From the NCBI GenBank assembly GCA_003342895.1, contig PTFA01000035.1, positions 3,982,703 through 4,046,702 of the forward strand: DNA of 64,000 bases. Reading direction: 5' to 3'. Shown here piece by piece: positions 12,301 through 26,130 of this stretch. A program made the translations under genes and the position numbers. Under the pieces are notes generated by a model. The model was given only the letters and a program-made list of their open reading frames with translations, was not told where the DNA came from and did no database searches. Within the stretch, counting starts at the first letter, position 1. Every line of letters begins with the position of its first letter. The stretch is from Casuarius casuarius (Eukaryota; Chordata; Aves; Casuariiformes; Casuariidae).

Positions 12301-13393
12301 TGACACACATTCCAATAACACTACCTCCCTTCTAGGGTTTAAAACTAAATTTATGGCTGAGCATTGTGAAGTGCATCATTTAAAAATGGTTTCAACCCAA
12401 AACATCTAATAAATAAATAATGTGTATGGCTACTCAGTAGCAGACTTTCCAGACTAGAAATCATTCCATCGGATACTCAACAGTCCACTATCGGAGAGGG
12501 CTGTCAGATAAATCTTATAGTAGCTGCATTCATGTCCTGTAAATCACATGTTATTGTCTGAGCCTTCTGCCAGGTCATCTATTCTTTTCCCATTTATCAG
12601 AAACGCATACAGTACACTGAACCTGGAAGCACCATCTAGTCTGGCCTGGCATCCTGTCAGGGTAATTAAACCAGCCAAAAGAGTGAAGTCCTGTGTCTAA
12701 TATCCCTTTTAAATGAGTGACGACAGGATATTAAAGATGCACGTACTATTGTGAGACAAGATTTCTGCATGCTGAAACTATGATATCATCCCTGAATGTA
12801 GCATTTTCATCTAAAATAACTCTCATTCTATGCCTAAAACTCCAAGGAGCATGTATGAGTGTGTACATGTTTATACATAAAGTAAATATGCTGTTGTGCA
12901 TCCTCTCATTTGTCAGATATTTCTTTGAAATATTTTACTGAAGTAGGAAAAACTGTCCTCTTCCATATCTCTTAAGTTTTTAAAAACATTTATCCATTGT
13001 CCACATAAATGAACCACGTGTCCTATTATTGTATCTCCAAGGTGAAAAGAGTACAGAAATAAGTGAAATAGTTCCATATTTTTCTGATGCTTTTGAATGT
13101 TCAGTGTTTGCAGCACTTGAAAAATTCTGTATCCTTCTCTCTGTAGTAAATCAACTGAATTGTCACTGGGATATGCATAAAAGAACTAATTAGGTTCTCC
13201 TTGTCAGATTCATCTTTGACTTAAGAGCTTTTTTCTACTACATCTAAATTTTGCAGACCGTAAAATAAACTTATGCTAACTGACTGAAATACTGTACAGC
13301 TTTTGTATAATTTTCTAAAATTGGTGGAAAGCCCCCCAACCTTTATAAAGTCCTGTAATTAAAAAATAATGAATACTGTAGCAACTTTTGTCT

Positions 13394-13446
13394 CACATGC
13401 ACACACACTTGCGTGCGTGCGCACACTCTCACACACACACACTCAC
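13394..13446. repeat. AC/GC/TC dinucleotide microsatellite
   Basis: Interrupted (CA)n with a GTGCGTGC core, able to form left-handed or slipped structures in principle. Confidence 0.9.
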
Positions 13447-16224
13447 AGTGATGTCTAAACCTCCACAGGCTCTCTGGTTTCTCCTTCCTTTGCCCCTTTT
13501 CCTTTCAAGGGTATATGGACATGTCCCTGGTAGGTGATGGGACTGATAAAACAAAGACCAGTGTTTTAATAAATATTAATATGATATATTGCAGTACAAC
13601 TACATAGCTGTAGCTATTAGATTTATATTGGACCTTAATAAAGTGTATCTTTCATGGGGAGAAGGAAGAAGAAAGCATAAACCCTGCTCCCCCCAGAATT
13701 TTTTGGGTGCAAGTGAGTGTGTTTGCTTATATGGCCCAGTGGAATATGGTTACAGCTGAATGTATCATGTGTTGTGCTCATAGTTTTGGGCATTAGTTTT
13801 GGAGAAGAATACATGACCTAAAGCAGAACATGTGTATCTATCTAAAAAATACAGTAGAAAATGGTAAAAGAGGCTGATCAGTAGTGTTAGAGCAGAACAA
13901 ATTGTATTGTGAAAGCTGGTCTGTCTCTAAACTTGTAGGTGTTCAATCCTCTTCTCTTTTTGTTTAACTCAGCTCACCAAACCAGTTGTCACTGTCTTAA
14001 TGGTGAGACGTTTGCAAAAGTTAAGAAAGGTTTTCCTTTAATGTTATCTTTTATATGCTACTAAATCATCATTTCCTTCACCAACAGATTCTGCTGCTCA
14101 TGAAGAAGCCATATGCATCTTCAGCATGATCAGTGTCTTAGTCAAAACATCTCTCTTACTCTGACAAGGAGGCTTTATTAAAACAATATCAACATGTGTG
14201 TCATGCAATCATGCACCTGTGAACAACAATATGATAGTATATTTCCCTCAAGAATGACAGATGTCATGGTAGCCAAGATGTTGCTTAACAGCCCACTTTT
14301 TGCCTCACTCCCCCAGGAGTTAAATGTCTGTAAGAGTCTCTTGACTTGTCTGCGTGTCCTATGCTCAAAAGCAAGCTTTATATCAGTAAACCACATTTGT
14401 TACCTGTATTCATATTCTGTTAATCTCAGAGTGTTCTAAAATGTGGTAAGTGTTCAAATTACTTGGAGGTTTTAGCTGATGCAGAAGATGGCTGTTTTTC
14501 AGTTTGTTACTTGCAGAGAGAACACATTATACTGATGCTCTCTGAATTGCACTGGCTTCTCATTTACTTTAAAATGCAATTTGATGTGATGGATAACTAT
14601 AGCCATCACTCTGAAGTTTTAATTGAGTTGGATCTAGGTTATCTAAAGAGCTATGCCACTATGATACCATGGCAGCTGAGATCACCGAAAGCACTGAAAC
14701 TCTAGCAGTATCCTGGTTTAGATATGAAGAGAATAGATGCAGTTTGGTATGTTTTATATATGCCTCACCTCTTACATTATGACATTTTAAATCAAGAAAA
14801 TATTTTTCCATGTAATTTTTTTGTGTTCTAGTAGCTGAAAATGATTTTAAAAGGGATCTTTTAGATCCATGATCTAATAACTTCATATGTTTTGATACAG
14901 AACTCAAATTCTATTTTTTTTTTTTTTTAACTGCCAAATGACTTTATACCAGTTTCAGTGTATGTTCTAATTTCTTTTTAAGGCCATTTAGAATCTATAG
15001 CAGTCAATTCTGTTCTTTGAACCAGTATGGCTGTATCTTTCTATTTTGTTCTCTACAGCTTACTGGATGGCATAATTCTGGTTAGAAAGAAATACTGTAT
15101 TTTCACATTTCAAAATACCTACATGTGTCAGGAATTGGAAGCTTTATCATTTATACAGTGTGAACTTCTGCTGGTAGGATTTTTACTGTATGTAGCTGTT
15201 TTGGAATAAAAAGGAACTTCAGTAATATATTGCTCCCATGATAAAATGGATGAAAACATAACTTTATTAGGAAAATGAAAGAGTTTTAAACCTTAACGAA
15301 TAAAAACAGAAGAAAAGGACTTCCTGAAGTCTAACTAAATTGGTAAGTTCAGGGGAAGATGTTGGATAAATCATGCTTGTAGGTTTTTGCTTTCTATTTC
15401 TAACTCGCTTTGCAGTGTTAAGATGTATTCAAAGTTTCCAGTTCAGGATAAAGATACTCTATTGAGATGCGCAGAAAAATACTTCACGCATGATTGCGCC
15501 AAAGAGTTCATATTAATTGGCTTGTGCTATTTTGAGAATGATTCGAGGAGTATCTTCCAACCTAGCTTTCTGTAGAGATGGCCTGGCTGTGGAAGGAAGT
15601 AGAGCATTTAGGGTCATCTTATTCTGCTACAGATTTTTTAGATTCTGAAGCCACCTCAGGCCTATTTCATACCGAGTGGAGCTAGGCATATTAATAATAG
15701 AGTGTAAGTGGTAACATTTGAAAATTTGAGATTGCCAAACATGTTCTTAAATGCTGCGTGGACAGTAGTAGGAATGTTCCTACTGCTATTTTATGACAAA
15801 TATCACATGGCCAGTGTAATTGCTGTACAAATTGGAAGATTCTTATCCCATTCTTTAGGATATTATTGGATGGAAAGTAGTCAGAAAATGTTTGCTGAGC
15901 TGTACGTTAGAACTATATCAAGATATTTTCAGTGAAGTGATTTTACATTATAAACTATTCCTCTTCAAAAACTGTTGTTGCTATTGTTTTTTCCCCTGTA
16001 ATATGTATTTTCATCTACAATGATTTAGTTCTGCAGGATAGAGACTGGTCAAAGCTAGGGAGGGTGGAAGACTGATCCCAGAATAGCCAATGGCTGTGTT
16101 ATCAAAGTGCTGTCCTGGGGTAGAGGAGACTTAAGTTTCAATTAATGTTCTAGGTAATATTTATTATCAGTAAGGACAATAATCTGCCAGAGGAAACAGT
16201 TGAACAGATCCTCTCAGAGTAACT

Positions 16225-16282
16225 AGTAGTCCAAAGGCTTAAGGGCATTCACCTAGCATGTGGAAGACTCCAGTTTTGGAAG
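16225..16282. mobile_element. tRNA-derived SINE-like remnant
   Basis: 'agtccaaaggcttaagggca' followed by 'ttcacctagcatgtggaaga' and 'ctccagttttgg' resembles the tRNA-like head of an old amniote SINE (box A-like 'ggttaagggcattcacct', then box B-like 'ggttcaattcc'). Box B is decayed here. A similar B-box-like stretch lies at about 16120-16145. The assignment is by pattern only. Confidence 0.4.
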
Positions 16283-17044
16283 AAAGTAAGCTCCTTCAGT
16301 CTGTAAAAGCAACATCGTGATTCATCTGTGTATTCCTCAGCTGCAGTCTCCTTGTTTGGATATGATGTATGAAGACTTCAGTTCTTTTCTGTAGCATCGC
16401 AGGGAGGAATGCACAAACGTGCATTCTCCTGTGTTGGAAGGCACTTGATATTAACGCAGTGAACTGCTTGAGCAGTGATCCAGTAAGATTTCCTCTGGAG
16501 AAACTGAAAGGCTTGGGATGTGCAGGAGGGCAGCAGCTGTGGAATCTAGTCTCCGTAAACACAGTCACTTGTTTGCAAGTTTAGACACTATTCTGTAAAT
16601 AAGCGTCCTTCTAACAAAATAAAGTCTAACTCTCTAGAACCTTTGGATTCTCCATGACACTTTATATATCTGTTTTTTACACATAGTTTATCTTCTTTCC
16701 TTCCTTAGTGGGAGGTTTCATAAAATGGTTCTGGACAGATTTCCTCCACCTCCAAGGATCTCATTTTGAGCACTGAAAATATCTATTGACAACTTTCATG
16801 CTCTGGTATAAGTCACTGGGTAGAGTACTTGGAATAATTATGAACAGATAACTTATACTGAGGGTATGTTGCTACTCACTTCATTGAACTATGTTATACC
16901 TTAAAAGTGTGTGAAACTGGAGATCGGTTTGGTAGATAACTGTCTGAAATGTGGTTCTGATAAGATAGAAATATAGGGAAACAGCTTGAAAAACCTTTTT
17001 TCTGAACTGGGATATGACAAAATTACATTTGAAATTAGCGCGCT

Positions 17045-17115
17045 GTATGTGTGTATATATATATAAATATATATGTATATATATAAATAAATGTATATGT
17101 GTATATATATATAAA
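17045..17115. repeat. AT/GT microsatellite
   Basis: About 70 bases of TATA/TGTA repeats with AAA interruptions; strongly AT-rich and self-complementary. Confidence 0.9.
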
Positions 17116-17478
17116 ATCATCTTTTTTGTCTTAGGCAGTATCAAGTAGACTTATGCCTTCAGAACTAGACTACAGAAATAGATTCTGTGTGAAACTCCAG
17201 GATAGTGTAAAATTGTCTGTTACTTGGAACTTCACTCCTACTTTGATTTTCTGTTGCTTTCTAAATTGTTTCAAACATTATCTATAATCACCTGTGATAT
17301 TTAACCTGTTGCGTTCTGTGGAATTGCTTGGAGATCCGCTCTAATATGTTTATATAGAAGTTTCTTGCAAGGAAATTTTCATAATCACTAAGTTTCACAT
17401 TTCTTCTCAGATCCATTTTTAGTTTGTTAGAGTTAAGATATGTTTGAACTGTCGTTTATCTTAGGTGCAATTTTTGGC

Positions 17479-17522
17479 TTCAGGAATGATATGTTTATCA
17501 TTCAGGAGTGATATGTTTACTA
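17479..17522 (+). repeat. 22-bp imperfect tandem duplication
   Basis: 'ttcaggaatgatatgttta' is followed head to tail by 'ttcaggagtgatatgttta'. The 22-base units differ at three sites. Confidence 0.85.
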
Positions 17523-19691
17523 TTAGCATGGTCTACAGATAGGGAGTTTAAAACGTGTGTTCATCTCTGGCTAAACTTTTTAAAAATAAATTCTGGTAGA
17601 ATATGATTTCATTCAGAAGTCCATGAAGTGGGTGTATGTTGACAGTTTGCTCAGAAGTAAAAATCAGTGAAGTGTGTAATTTAACCCTTGCTATTGCTTT
17701 GAGTATAGAAGTTAGATGTACTGGGAATGATGTATCAATACTTCATGAATAACAAGTGCCCTGTTCTTGACTTAATGATACAATGAGCACTTTACAGCTA
17801 TATTATGATTACGACTGGTCACTGTAGTTAGAATGTGTGAGCTACTGCTCTGGGTTTAGCTGCTTATATCTTACCACAGTTCTTAGTCTAGGGTGATATT
17901 TTAAAGGCTTGCTCACACCCCAGTTTGGAGATGAGATGTATAACATAGAATTTTAAGGTGGGCAAACCCCGTGAATGTTAAATTTAAGTATGAGAGAACT
18001 GGAAGAATATCTAATAATTTTAGTACTTTTATTAAATGGAGTTGATGTTTTTGCATATTAAAAATAAATGATCCTCAAAGCAGAGAGAAGTGGTTTCCAA
18101 ATAAAACTTGTTTTAGCTAGGCCTACTTTGACCCATCAAAAGTGCCCTGTGCAATTTTCAGCAATTTTATTTTGAAGTGTTCAATAAAAGCAGGTACAGC
18201 TGATACACCAAGCGGGTATATCAAGCTGCAAACTGAGAATAATAGTGTGCTGTGAAAGAATTAGTGTTTTCTGTTTGATACTATACAGCTGTTGTCTGGA
18301 AAGAAGTTGTAAACTTTGTGGTTTTGAACAAAAACGATCTACATATATATGTATGTGTGTATAAAGAAGTTGGGATGGTGCTGTGTATTAGACTGAGAAA
18401 ACACATTTCCAAATGCATATGCATAGTAAGGCAATAATATTTTGATGTGGATGTTAAGCATTGTTTCTCTTAAAAGGACAATACACTTGAAGTCAGCATG
18501 ACTTTCAGACTTTGGGTAGAGGAATGGAGAAAATATAGGGTTAAAAAAACCAAAAATCCTTTTAGAAAATTATTTGCCATACCACATGGAGAGAGAGATG
18601 AACTTTACTAAGGTCATCTTAGTAAAGCACAAATGTTGCCTATAGGAAAGTTCTGGGGGAAAAAATAAGTGATTTTTTTTTCCTTCTTTTTCTTCTTGGT
18701 TCCTGAAATAAATTCTTNATCAGTTGTATTATAGGCTTCTCAGGTATTGTGGACTCTTACTAATAAAATTTCTTTTACCAAGTCAAAATTGCTTGAATTT
18801 GGTCAGGGATCTAGGAGGTGGTGTTTGTATCTCCTTAATGCAAAACATGTCCACTACACTGAAAAATATTAGCCTTTAAAATTTAAAACTGAGTTGCTGA
18901 GAATTTGTATGATTAATGAATAAATTAATATGTTTGAGGAGGAGAGTGAACTACCTAACATAAATGCGAAGCTTGGGGGTGTGATGGGGGAACAGGACAA
19001 CTTCATTTTCATGAGTGTTCACTGCTGCAGCTGTTCAGTACTAAGGGAACATAATTTAGCTACAGAAGCAAGACGCTCTGAAGAAAAAAGGCATCCTGTT
19101 GCTTCACCAGCACGCTAGGACTTAAAAAACCACCACCATTTAAGGTGAGTTTTGTGCAGTGAGAGCACACCCTGTGGCTTGGCAGTCTAGTCAGAAGGAT
19201 GATACCATGCTGACTTTATAACTAGAGCTTTGAACAATATTCTCATGGGTGGTAAATGCAAAACAAAGTAATATCAACTGGCACTTAATTCTGTGAGCTC
19301 CCTGCTGATTGGGCTCTGCACTGAAATGGGACTCTTCCTGACAGGAAGTCAGCCTCGAAGTGTAGAGACCTCTGAAAATAAAGTGTGCTTTAATTTGACA
19401 CCCTGCTGTTTTACAGCTGGTCTGTTTAATTTGAGACTATGGAAAGAGGTTTAGTGGAGGAGAGGGATATGAGATTATGGAAAGTTCAGAGAATGGCAAC
19501 ACTTGCCTGTGATTTTACACTCATTACAAATACATGAATATTTTTGTTCATTCTCATAGACTAAGTAATTTCTCTCTTTTTGTTTCAAAGCAAGACTGTT
19601 TAATGAAATCAAGATACAGGGAGCAGTGCTGTTTACTGAAAGTTATGACAGGAGAAGTCATGTGTAGTGGCACTGTTAAGTTTGTTATAAA

Positions 19692-19721
19692 TGTGCGTAT
19701 ATATGTACATATATATATATT
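19692..19721. repeat. AT/GT microsatellite
   Basis: Short TATATGTACATATATA tract in an intron. Confidence 0.85.
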
Positions 19722-19764
19722 AACCTTTGGTCATATTTCTAACTCATCTGTACCTTTCTAAGTG

Positions 19765-19850
19765 TCTGTGGAACTGGGATAACATCTGTCTCTGTCAGAG
19801 GTGTTCTTAACTTACTAATCTTTCTATAAATGTTTTGAGATAACTTATTT
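19765..19850. mobile_element. MIR-like SINE 3' remnant
   Basis: 'gtggaactgggataacatct' and then 'cagaggtgttcttaacttac' and 'ataaatgttttgagataact' follow the order of the 3' half of MIR-type SINEs ('atggggataata' ... 'ggttgttgtgaggattaa' ... 'gtaaagcgctttgaga'). Divergence is high. Confidence 0.35.
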
Positions 19851-22800
19851 AAGGTTATGAGGTTTTTCAACCTCATAATTCAGATTATGCAACCAACAGT
19901 TTAAGATCCTAGTTTTGAGCCCAGTTTAATTCAGGACAATCTAAATCCAGGGGCCTCTGAATATTTAAAGATGTTTATTTCTACCTAAACAGAAATGTTT
20001 GTGTTTTTAAACAGTTCACTAGGTAAGTGCACATGAGGATTTGTACTGGGAGGAGCAAATTATTATTTATCATGTTTGTTGTAGGAGCACATAGAGGCAG
20101 GTGAGAATAGAGCCCTGTGATGTTGGGTGTCATGTAATTTTGGAAGAACTGTCTGAATAGTTTAAGTGGAGGAGGCAGATGCAGGCTGAGGAAGAGAATG
20201 TAGTATGCAAGTGGAGTGCAATGGAAGAGACACATAGTAGTCTAGTTGCCTTGGGGCTTGGGGGACTTTTTTTGTTTGATTTGATTTGACTTAGCTTCCC
20301 CTTTTCTAAATCTTTTAAGAAAAGAGCTGCGTTGAGAGGATTACCAAAAGGAATGATGAGGGAGGGACAGCTTTGGAAATCCTGTCTTTTGAGTGAAAAG
20401 ATGGGAGTGTTTTACATAGTTAAGTCTTGTTCACGCAAAGGTGCGATGATAGTGGGAATATCATTCATTATTTGTGTACATTTGTTATAAGATTTTTAAG
20501 TTAAAACTAAGCTAAATTCGGGGAAAGGGGTAATATAGAGGGGCTTTCAGTTCCAAGATGGTATTCACCAGGTATGTTATAGAGTGCTAATTTATTTAGT
20601 TAAAGCTTATCTGACATTAATGGTGCTGTTGTTTTAGTGGTGGTGATAAATGTTGCTGTCAGTGGGTTCAGTCTGTTGCTACTAGTGCAACTATGCAGCA
20701 GTAAGGATGTTGGGATTTTCTTGTCCTTGTAATTAGCAGTCTACCTTGGGAGACCTTTTTTTTCCCTGTGCATTGGTTTTACAAAAACTCAAAAATCAAA
20801 TTCACTGTCAAGCAATAAAGTACTGAAATCAAGAAGCAGTTGTCTTTTTATATTCTTGCTATTCCTCGGTTTGCTTTTGATTCTCAAAAAAAAAATGATG
20901 CTACCACTGCCACTTGATTATTCACATCTTTTTCTTTTGTTCATCTTGTGTTGTCACTTTTCCTCACTTTTGTTTTTCTGACTCACTTCCTTTAACTTAT
21001 TTTCTTGCTTCCCATTTCTACATATTTACGGAATTGTTTGGTACTTTGTGTCTTCAAGATTTGTTTCTATTCTTTCTCTAGCTACTGTCCTTCATCTCAG
21101 TATTGACAACAGCTGATGGTTAGAGAACCTGAAATCAGTGATTATTCTTTCAGTTTTCCCCATTCTACAGTTTGTTGCTCTACCTGGAAGGCAGAGGAAT
21201 TGAAATTTAGCATAGACTTATCTGTCTCCTCTTACTATAACGTTGGTTCTGGGGATATAATTTACTCATCAAGTCATCCGTTAGATCAGTATATATGGCA
21301 TGTAATAAGTGTTTTTCTTATGCATATTCATACTTTTCGAAACAAAGTATAAAAACAAAAATTTAGGAATTTTGGTGATAGGCAGCTTGTGCTTTGATAT
21401 TTGTTACTGATCATATTGTATTTACGTGGTTAGTTATATTTTCATAATTTTATATGAAAATTCTGATTAAGTGATTTCAGTTGTTTTTATTACTAAAATC
21501 CTGTTTTAAGAATATTTGGTATCACTGTGAATTATGACAACTGCAGGATTTGTTGCAAGATTTTGTGGATGTATGTAATGGTTAAGCATTGTATGTGCTA
21601 TAATATTTTATGTACGATGTCTTTCATAATACTGTATATTTCATGATAGATTTCTGCACTGGGAGAGAAGACAGTAGTCTTGTCACTTCTAAAATAATCT
21701 CATAGCATTAAGTGCATTGTCCTGAGAGGTTGTATTTAATATTTCACTGAACAGCCTGGTACTTCAGTATGCATATTAATCCAGCTCTACATGTGTATAA
21801 TTTATTTTCAGAATCTATAAAAACTTGCTGTGACTTGAACTCAAACTTTAAGCATTGAAATTAAACTCTCATTATAAGGTAATTTAAGGCATTTACGACA
21901 TAACAACATAATACTAGTTTATAGGAAGCTCTGTTCACATGGAATACCCCAAATGGTTGAACAGCAGGGGAGTCTTCTGTTTTTAGTTAAAAAACTGATG
22001 TTTCTGTATGGCTTATTTACTACTTGTTTAATTCTTAATGTAGTGTGCTGTGGAATTGAGCATGCAAAAGTCAGCAAAGAGTTCTGTTTTCTGCGTCTAA
22101 GGTTATTACTTGTTGTACAATAATAAAGGCACTATTTTATTGGTTGGGTTAGTTGTAATTAACTTCAGCACTAGGCATTGATATAAATCATTCCTAATCT
22201 GTTTTCTTTACATTTTCATTCTTTTTAACTGGTTTAACATAGTTGCTTTCTGTTGTCCTTTTACATAAGGACTAGGGTTGTAATTGCTTTTTTGAATTAG
22301 GCTGTTGGAAGCTAATGTGCATGTTGATCCAAGAAGTGATTAAAGAACACTAATGAATTTCATACAGCACTTTTTAAAGATTTGTAATAAATACCATGTA
22401 ATAAATGTTCTGTAGGAGTGATCTGTTTTACCATTAGAATTCAATACAAATAGTGTTGTCATGCTATGCAGCTGGAAAAATATTTCAGTGCAAGAAACTT
22501 TGATTCTGTTTCATACTTAAAATAGTAAACAATTTTGTGGTTATGAATATCATGAATAAAAAAATAGCATTCCAGCTCTTCCCCAGAGTACATTCTATGA
22601 AAGTAACTATCATTATTATGACCTTTGTTTCTATGTCTTATTGAAGGAAAAATACTTAAACACTTCACTCTTGACTTTCTGTTTTTCTGCTCAGTCTTGG
22701 TGCTTGGTATCAGCTGGGTCATGTGCCTTCTTAACTGGTTTATCAATACATTAGAGTACTTCATCAGCATTTTTAGCCATTAGTTAACAGTATAGGTTTG

Positions 22801-25044
22801 AAAGAAGTGAAGAATGTTATGAGTTCTCAGTCAGTTTTGCAGCATTGAACTCATTTGTTTCTCGAATTTCTTGTCCTTTTCGGGGACAGAAAATCACACA
22901 CGCTATTTCAACCTATCTTTATAGTTCATTAGTTAGTTTGTATTTAAGTGTATTTGAATATTTCCACACCTCAGTAATCTCGGTGATACGCTTCCACTTG
23001 AAAAAATTTCTATCTCATGTAGTTAATTTCTACACAACTTTCTTCTATAACACTCGTTAAAATTTTTAATACAAAGACTTTATTTGTGTACTCTCACTAA
23101 CTGATTTTTTTGACAAAAAGCAACATCTTTTTAATGGAATGCCCGCAGTAAATACTTTTTGTTGTAACTGAGTGCATTTGATAGTTTTAAAGTCTTATAA
23201 AAATAATTAGCTCTTTTATATAGTTCTAATGGCAGCCTTGCAAGTTTCCCCTGGAGCAGTCTCTAATGAACAGGCCTTGCTTTTTGCAGTTGGGCTTTTG
23301 GATTCCCTAAGGACTTGACTTCAGACCTTGAAGGGCAGCAGCTGCCATTTGTCTTAAGACTGGAGTTGCCAAACAGACAGACCATGCACTAATAGGACAC
23401 ATTTGTACAGGCTGAGTATGTGGAACCCTGATAGAGGCCTAATGACGATCATCTGTTGAGAGCTTGTAGTTGGCTAGGGTTAGAGTAACTTTTATCACCC
23501 TTATTGAAATCAAAACCTCTGTATTGATTAGTGAGCTTGACTTTGTTAGGTTGATGCTGCATTAAAGTTTTCACAGTCAAGCTATTATTTAGGATGGAGT
23601 AGCATCCTATTGTGTAATTCCTATAAATCCAAACTTTTACTTGATCAGATTTCTCTCAATAAAAATGTTCTGCATTCTCATGATAGTAGTAAATATTTTT
23701 GCAAGCTGTCTTTTTTCCCCTGTAATTTTCAAGAGTTAGCAACAGTGACATACTTTGGTGTATGTAAAGGAGCATGTAAAATTCTGTTCATGAAATTATT
23801 TTTTATAAATCAATTTCTGATAGATCCTCTGTTACTTTTTTATTTTTATTTGAGGGTTCAGATATGCTTGCGTATATGCAGAATAAGATTTTCTCCAAAT
23901 GTTTTTTCTGGTCACTCTTGTATTTCAGTATGTCACATCCTTACATAATTTTGCTCTTTTGTACATTACTTATTACATGCCAATTTTGATATTAAAACAG
24001 AGCATAGAATTTGTAGGCATGATTTTCCATAATTCCATGTCAGGTTTTTCATATTTTTCAATGGAACTTTGTATTCTAAAATAATTATAGTGTGCTTCAG
24101 CTCTCTGAAAATTATTTCTGTTTGCAGATGTTCTGCTTAACATGGAGTTAAATTTTTTTTAATTATGAAGAACCCAGCTGAGATAATCTATTTTTAGCTA
24201 AATGTTCTTTATTGCTGCATATGTTCAAGCCTGTAGTAGATGTGGTGCTGAGAGAGTGGTGACACCAAGTGCAAACACTGCTGAAAAGTTCTTGATAGTT
24301 TACTTTAGGCACTTAAAGATTAGTATATCTCTCTATAAGCAAGTTTTTTGTGCAGATTTGACCTTTAGCCTAGGATATAATATGTCTCTTAGTCATATGT
24401 TCACACATTTTCCCATCCTGCTCCTTAGTGCTCTATTCTAGTTGTCAGTACTGAAGTCATCCTTCTCATTTGTTTTGTAATCAAAATAAATTATTGAAAC
24501 TCCACCAGCTTTATGAGAAGGATGGATTATCAAAGAACTTGCTGTCTTTTTTTTTTTCTTACTTACGAATGTGAATTTCAAATATTAGATATAATTCTTA
24601 GTTTTGGAATATGTTAACCTTGTTAAAAGGATTTTTAATAAGCTTGTCAGGTGAATTATATAAGGGGTATGCATGTGTATGTGTATATAGAACCTTGTAT
24701 GAGACCTATAAATAAAAGTGGCAGTACAGCTTTCTGGTTTAAAATAGAGCAGTCTTTGTCTATTGGAAATTTTTTTGAATATTCTGGTCAAGATGCATAT
24801 TCTTTTTGTTTAGGAATTAGTCCACTTGATGAATTAGGTATGCAAATGTTTTTATACAGTTTTAAGAATACAGATTTTTTTTGGTTAATTGTTTGAAATA
24901 TGGTTATATTTCTTTCCTTGAAGTATGAAGATGAAGATATATACATTCACTGCACACATGCAAGCACTACAAACCACAAACCAACAAAAATATTTATCAA
25001 CAAAATTTTCTTGGCATTTGTTTGAGTTTTGAGGCATTTGAGTG

Positions 25045-25110
25045 CTTAGAGTCTTGGAATGGCTATACTGGGTTAGATAAAGGGACCACCTCTCCAGTCT
25101 TTGACTTTGG
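25045..25110. mobile_element. Short worn CR1-related repeat remnant
   Basis: The words 'ggaatggctatactgggtta' and the following 'gataaagggaccacctctccag' resemble a very common sauropsid repeat (consensus wording roughly 'ggccatactgggtcagaccaaaggtccatct'). Only about 65 bases are recognisable and divergence is high. Confidence 0.4.
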
Positions 25111-25499
25111 ACACAAACAGAAGTACAGGAAGAGTAAAATGGGACAAGCATATATGATACTTTTCCATGAGTATTCTTCCAGTTATTTTCAAGTTGAGGT
25201 ATTTCCTGAATTGGATGTCGTTTCTGTACATTGAATAAATAGTAGTGAATTTTCCCTTTGTGAACTTGGGCAGTCCTCTCTTGATTCTGTTGAACTTTTA
25301 GTCATCACAATATCCTTTGATTGTGATCCGCTGATGTATAATCCATTGTGTGAAGAACCACCTCAATTTGTTTGTTTTGAAGCTGGCTCTTACTAGCTGC
25401 TCCATGTAGAAGAGGTTTTCAGGCCAGTCTGGGTAAATAACAACCTGCTTAAGGATTGCCTCTGAACAAGGATGTTAGGAACGAGTAGGGAGCCAACAA

Positions 25500-26130
25500 C
25501 AAATGGAAGAAACAAGTGATGATTTGGCACCTGAAAATGCAGACGTCAATGCAGAATTTTTAAAAAACTTATGTAATAATGCCATATGTGCTTATTTTTA
25601 AGAAAGTAAAAAAGGGGATCAATTTATACCACATAAGCTGACCTCTGTAGTATGAAAGGCTTTTAAATATATTTGAAAACTGAAATAAGTATTCGTGCAG
25701 ATGTAGCAAACATAAAATAAAATGGAACACAGAATTACTGGAGATTTTTTTGCTAGACTAATTTGGTTGCTTTCTTTGGCCAAGATTTATTTCCCAGACA
25801 AAGGAAATGTGGTAGTAATTTATATGAGTTTTCGTGGAGCATTTGGTACTGTCATATGACTGATCATTAGTTGAGATGAATTAGAAAAATAAACAAACCC
25901 CAAACTGTAAAATAGATTAAAAAAAAATAAGACTCAAATGGGGCAACACTAGGTCATAATATAAAGCTGGAGGGAGATTATTAGTTTCTGAAAAGGTGGT
26001 TTTAAGACCAGTACTGTTTAATGTTTTCGTTTAATGATCTTTGTGTACTCAATGAGAGTGTGTTAATGAAACTTGCTGATGATATAAAGTTGGTGCTATC
26101 AAGGACTGGGATATAATTTTGCTTCTGGGA
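25500..26130 (+). mobile_element. CR1-type LINE fragment, reverse-transcriptase region (decayed)
   Basis: The + strand carries remnants of CR1 reverse transcriptase in the right order. At 25801-25860 a segment resembles the part coding for the D-F-x-x-A-F-D-T-V motif. At 25966-26040 a stretch resembles the region up to G-P-V-L-F-N, with 'ccagtactgtttaatg' well kept. At 26067-26105 'cttgctgatgatataaagtt' corresponds to the A-D-D-T-K-L motif, here read as ADDIKL. The frame is broken repeatedly, so the copy is dead. Both edges are approximate. Family assignment is by recalled consensus. Confidence 0.65.

Noticed and set aside
18718..18718. Single ambiguous base (n)
   Set aside because: An assembly or sequencing ambiguity, not a biological feature; it lies in intron sequence and affects no call.
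18930..19118. 62-codon frame starting MFEEESELPNINAKLGGVMG
   Set aside because: No promoter, splice context or recognised family; length is within chance expectation.
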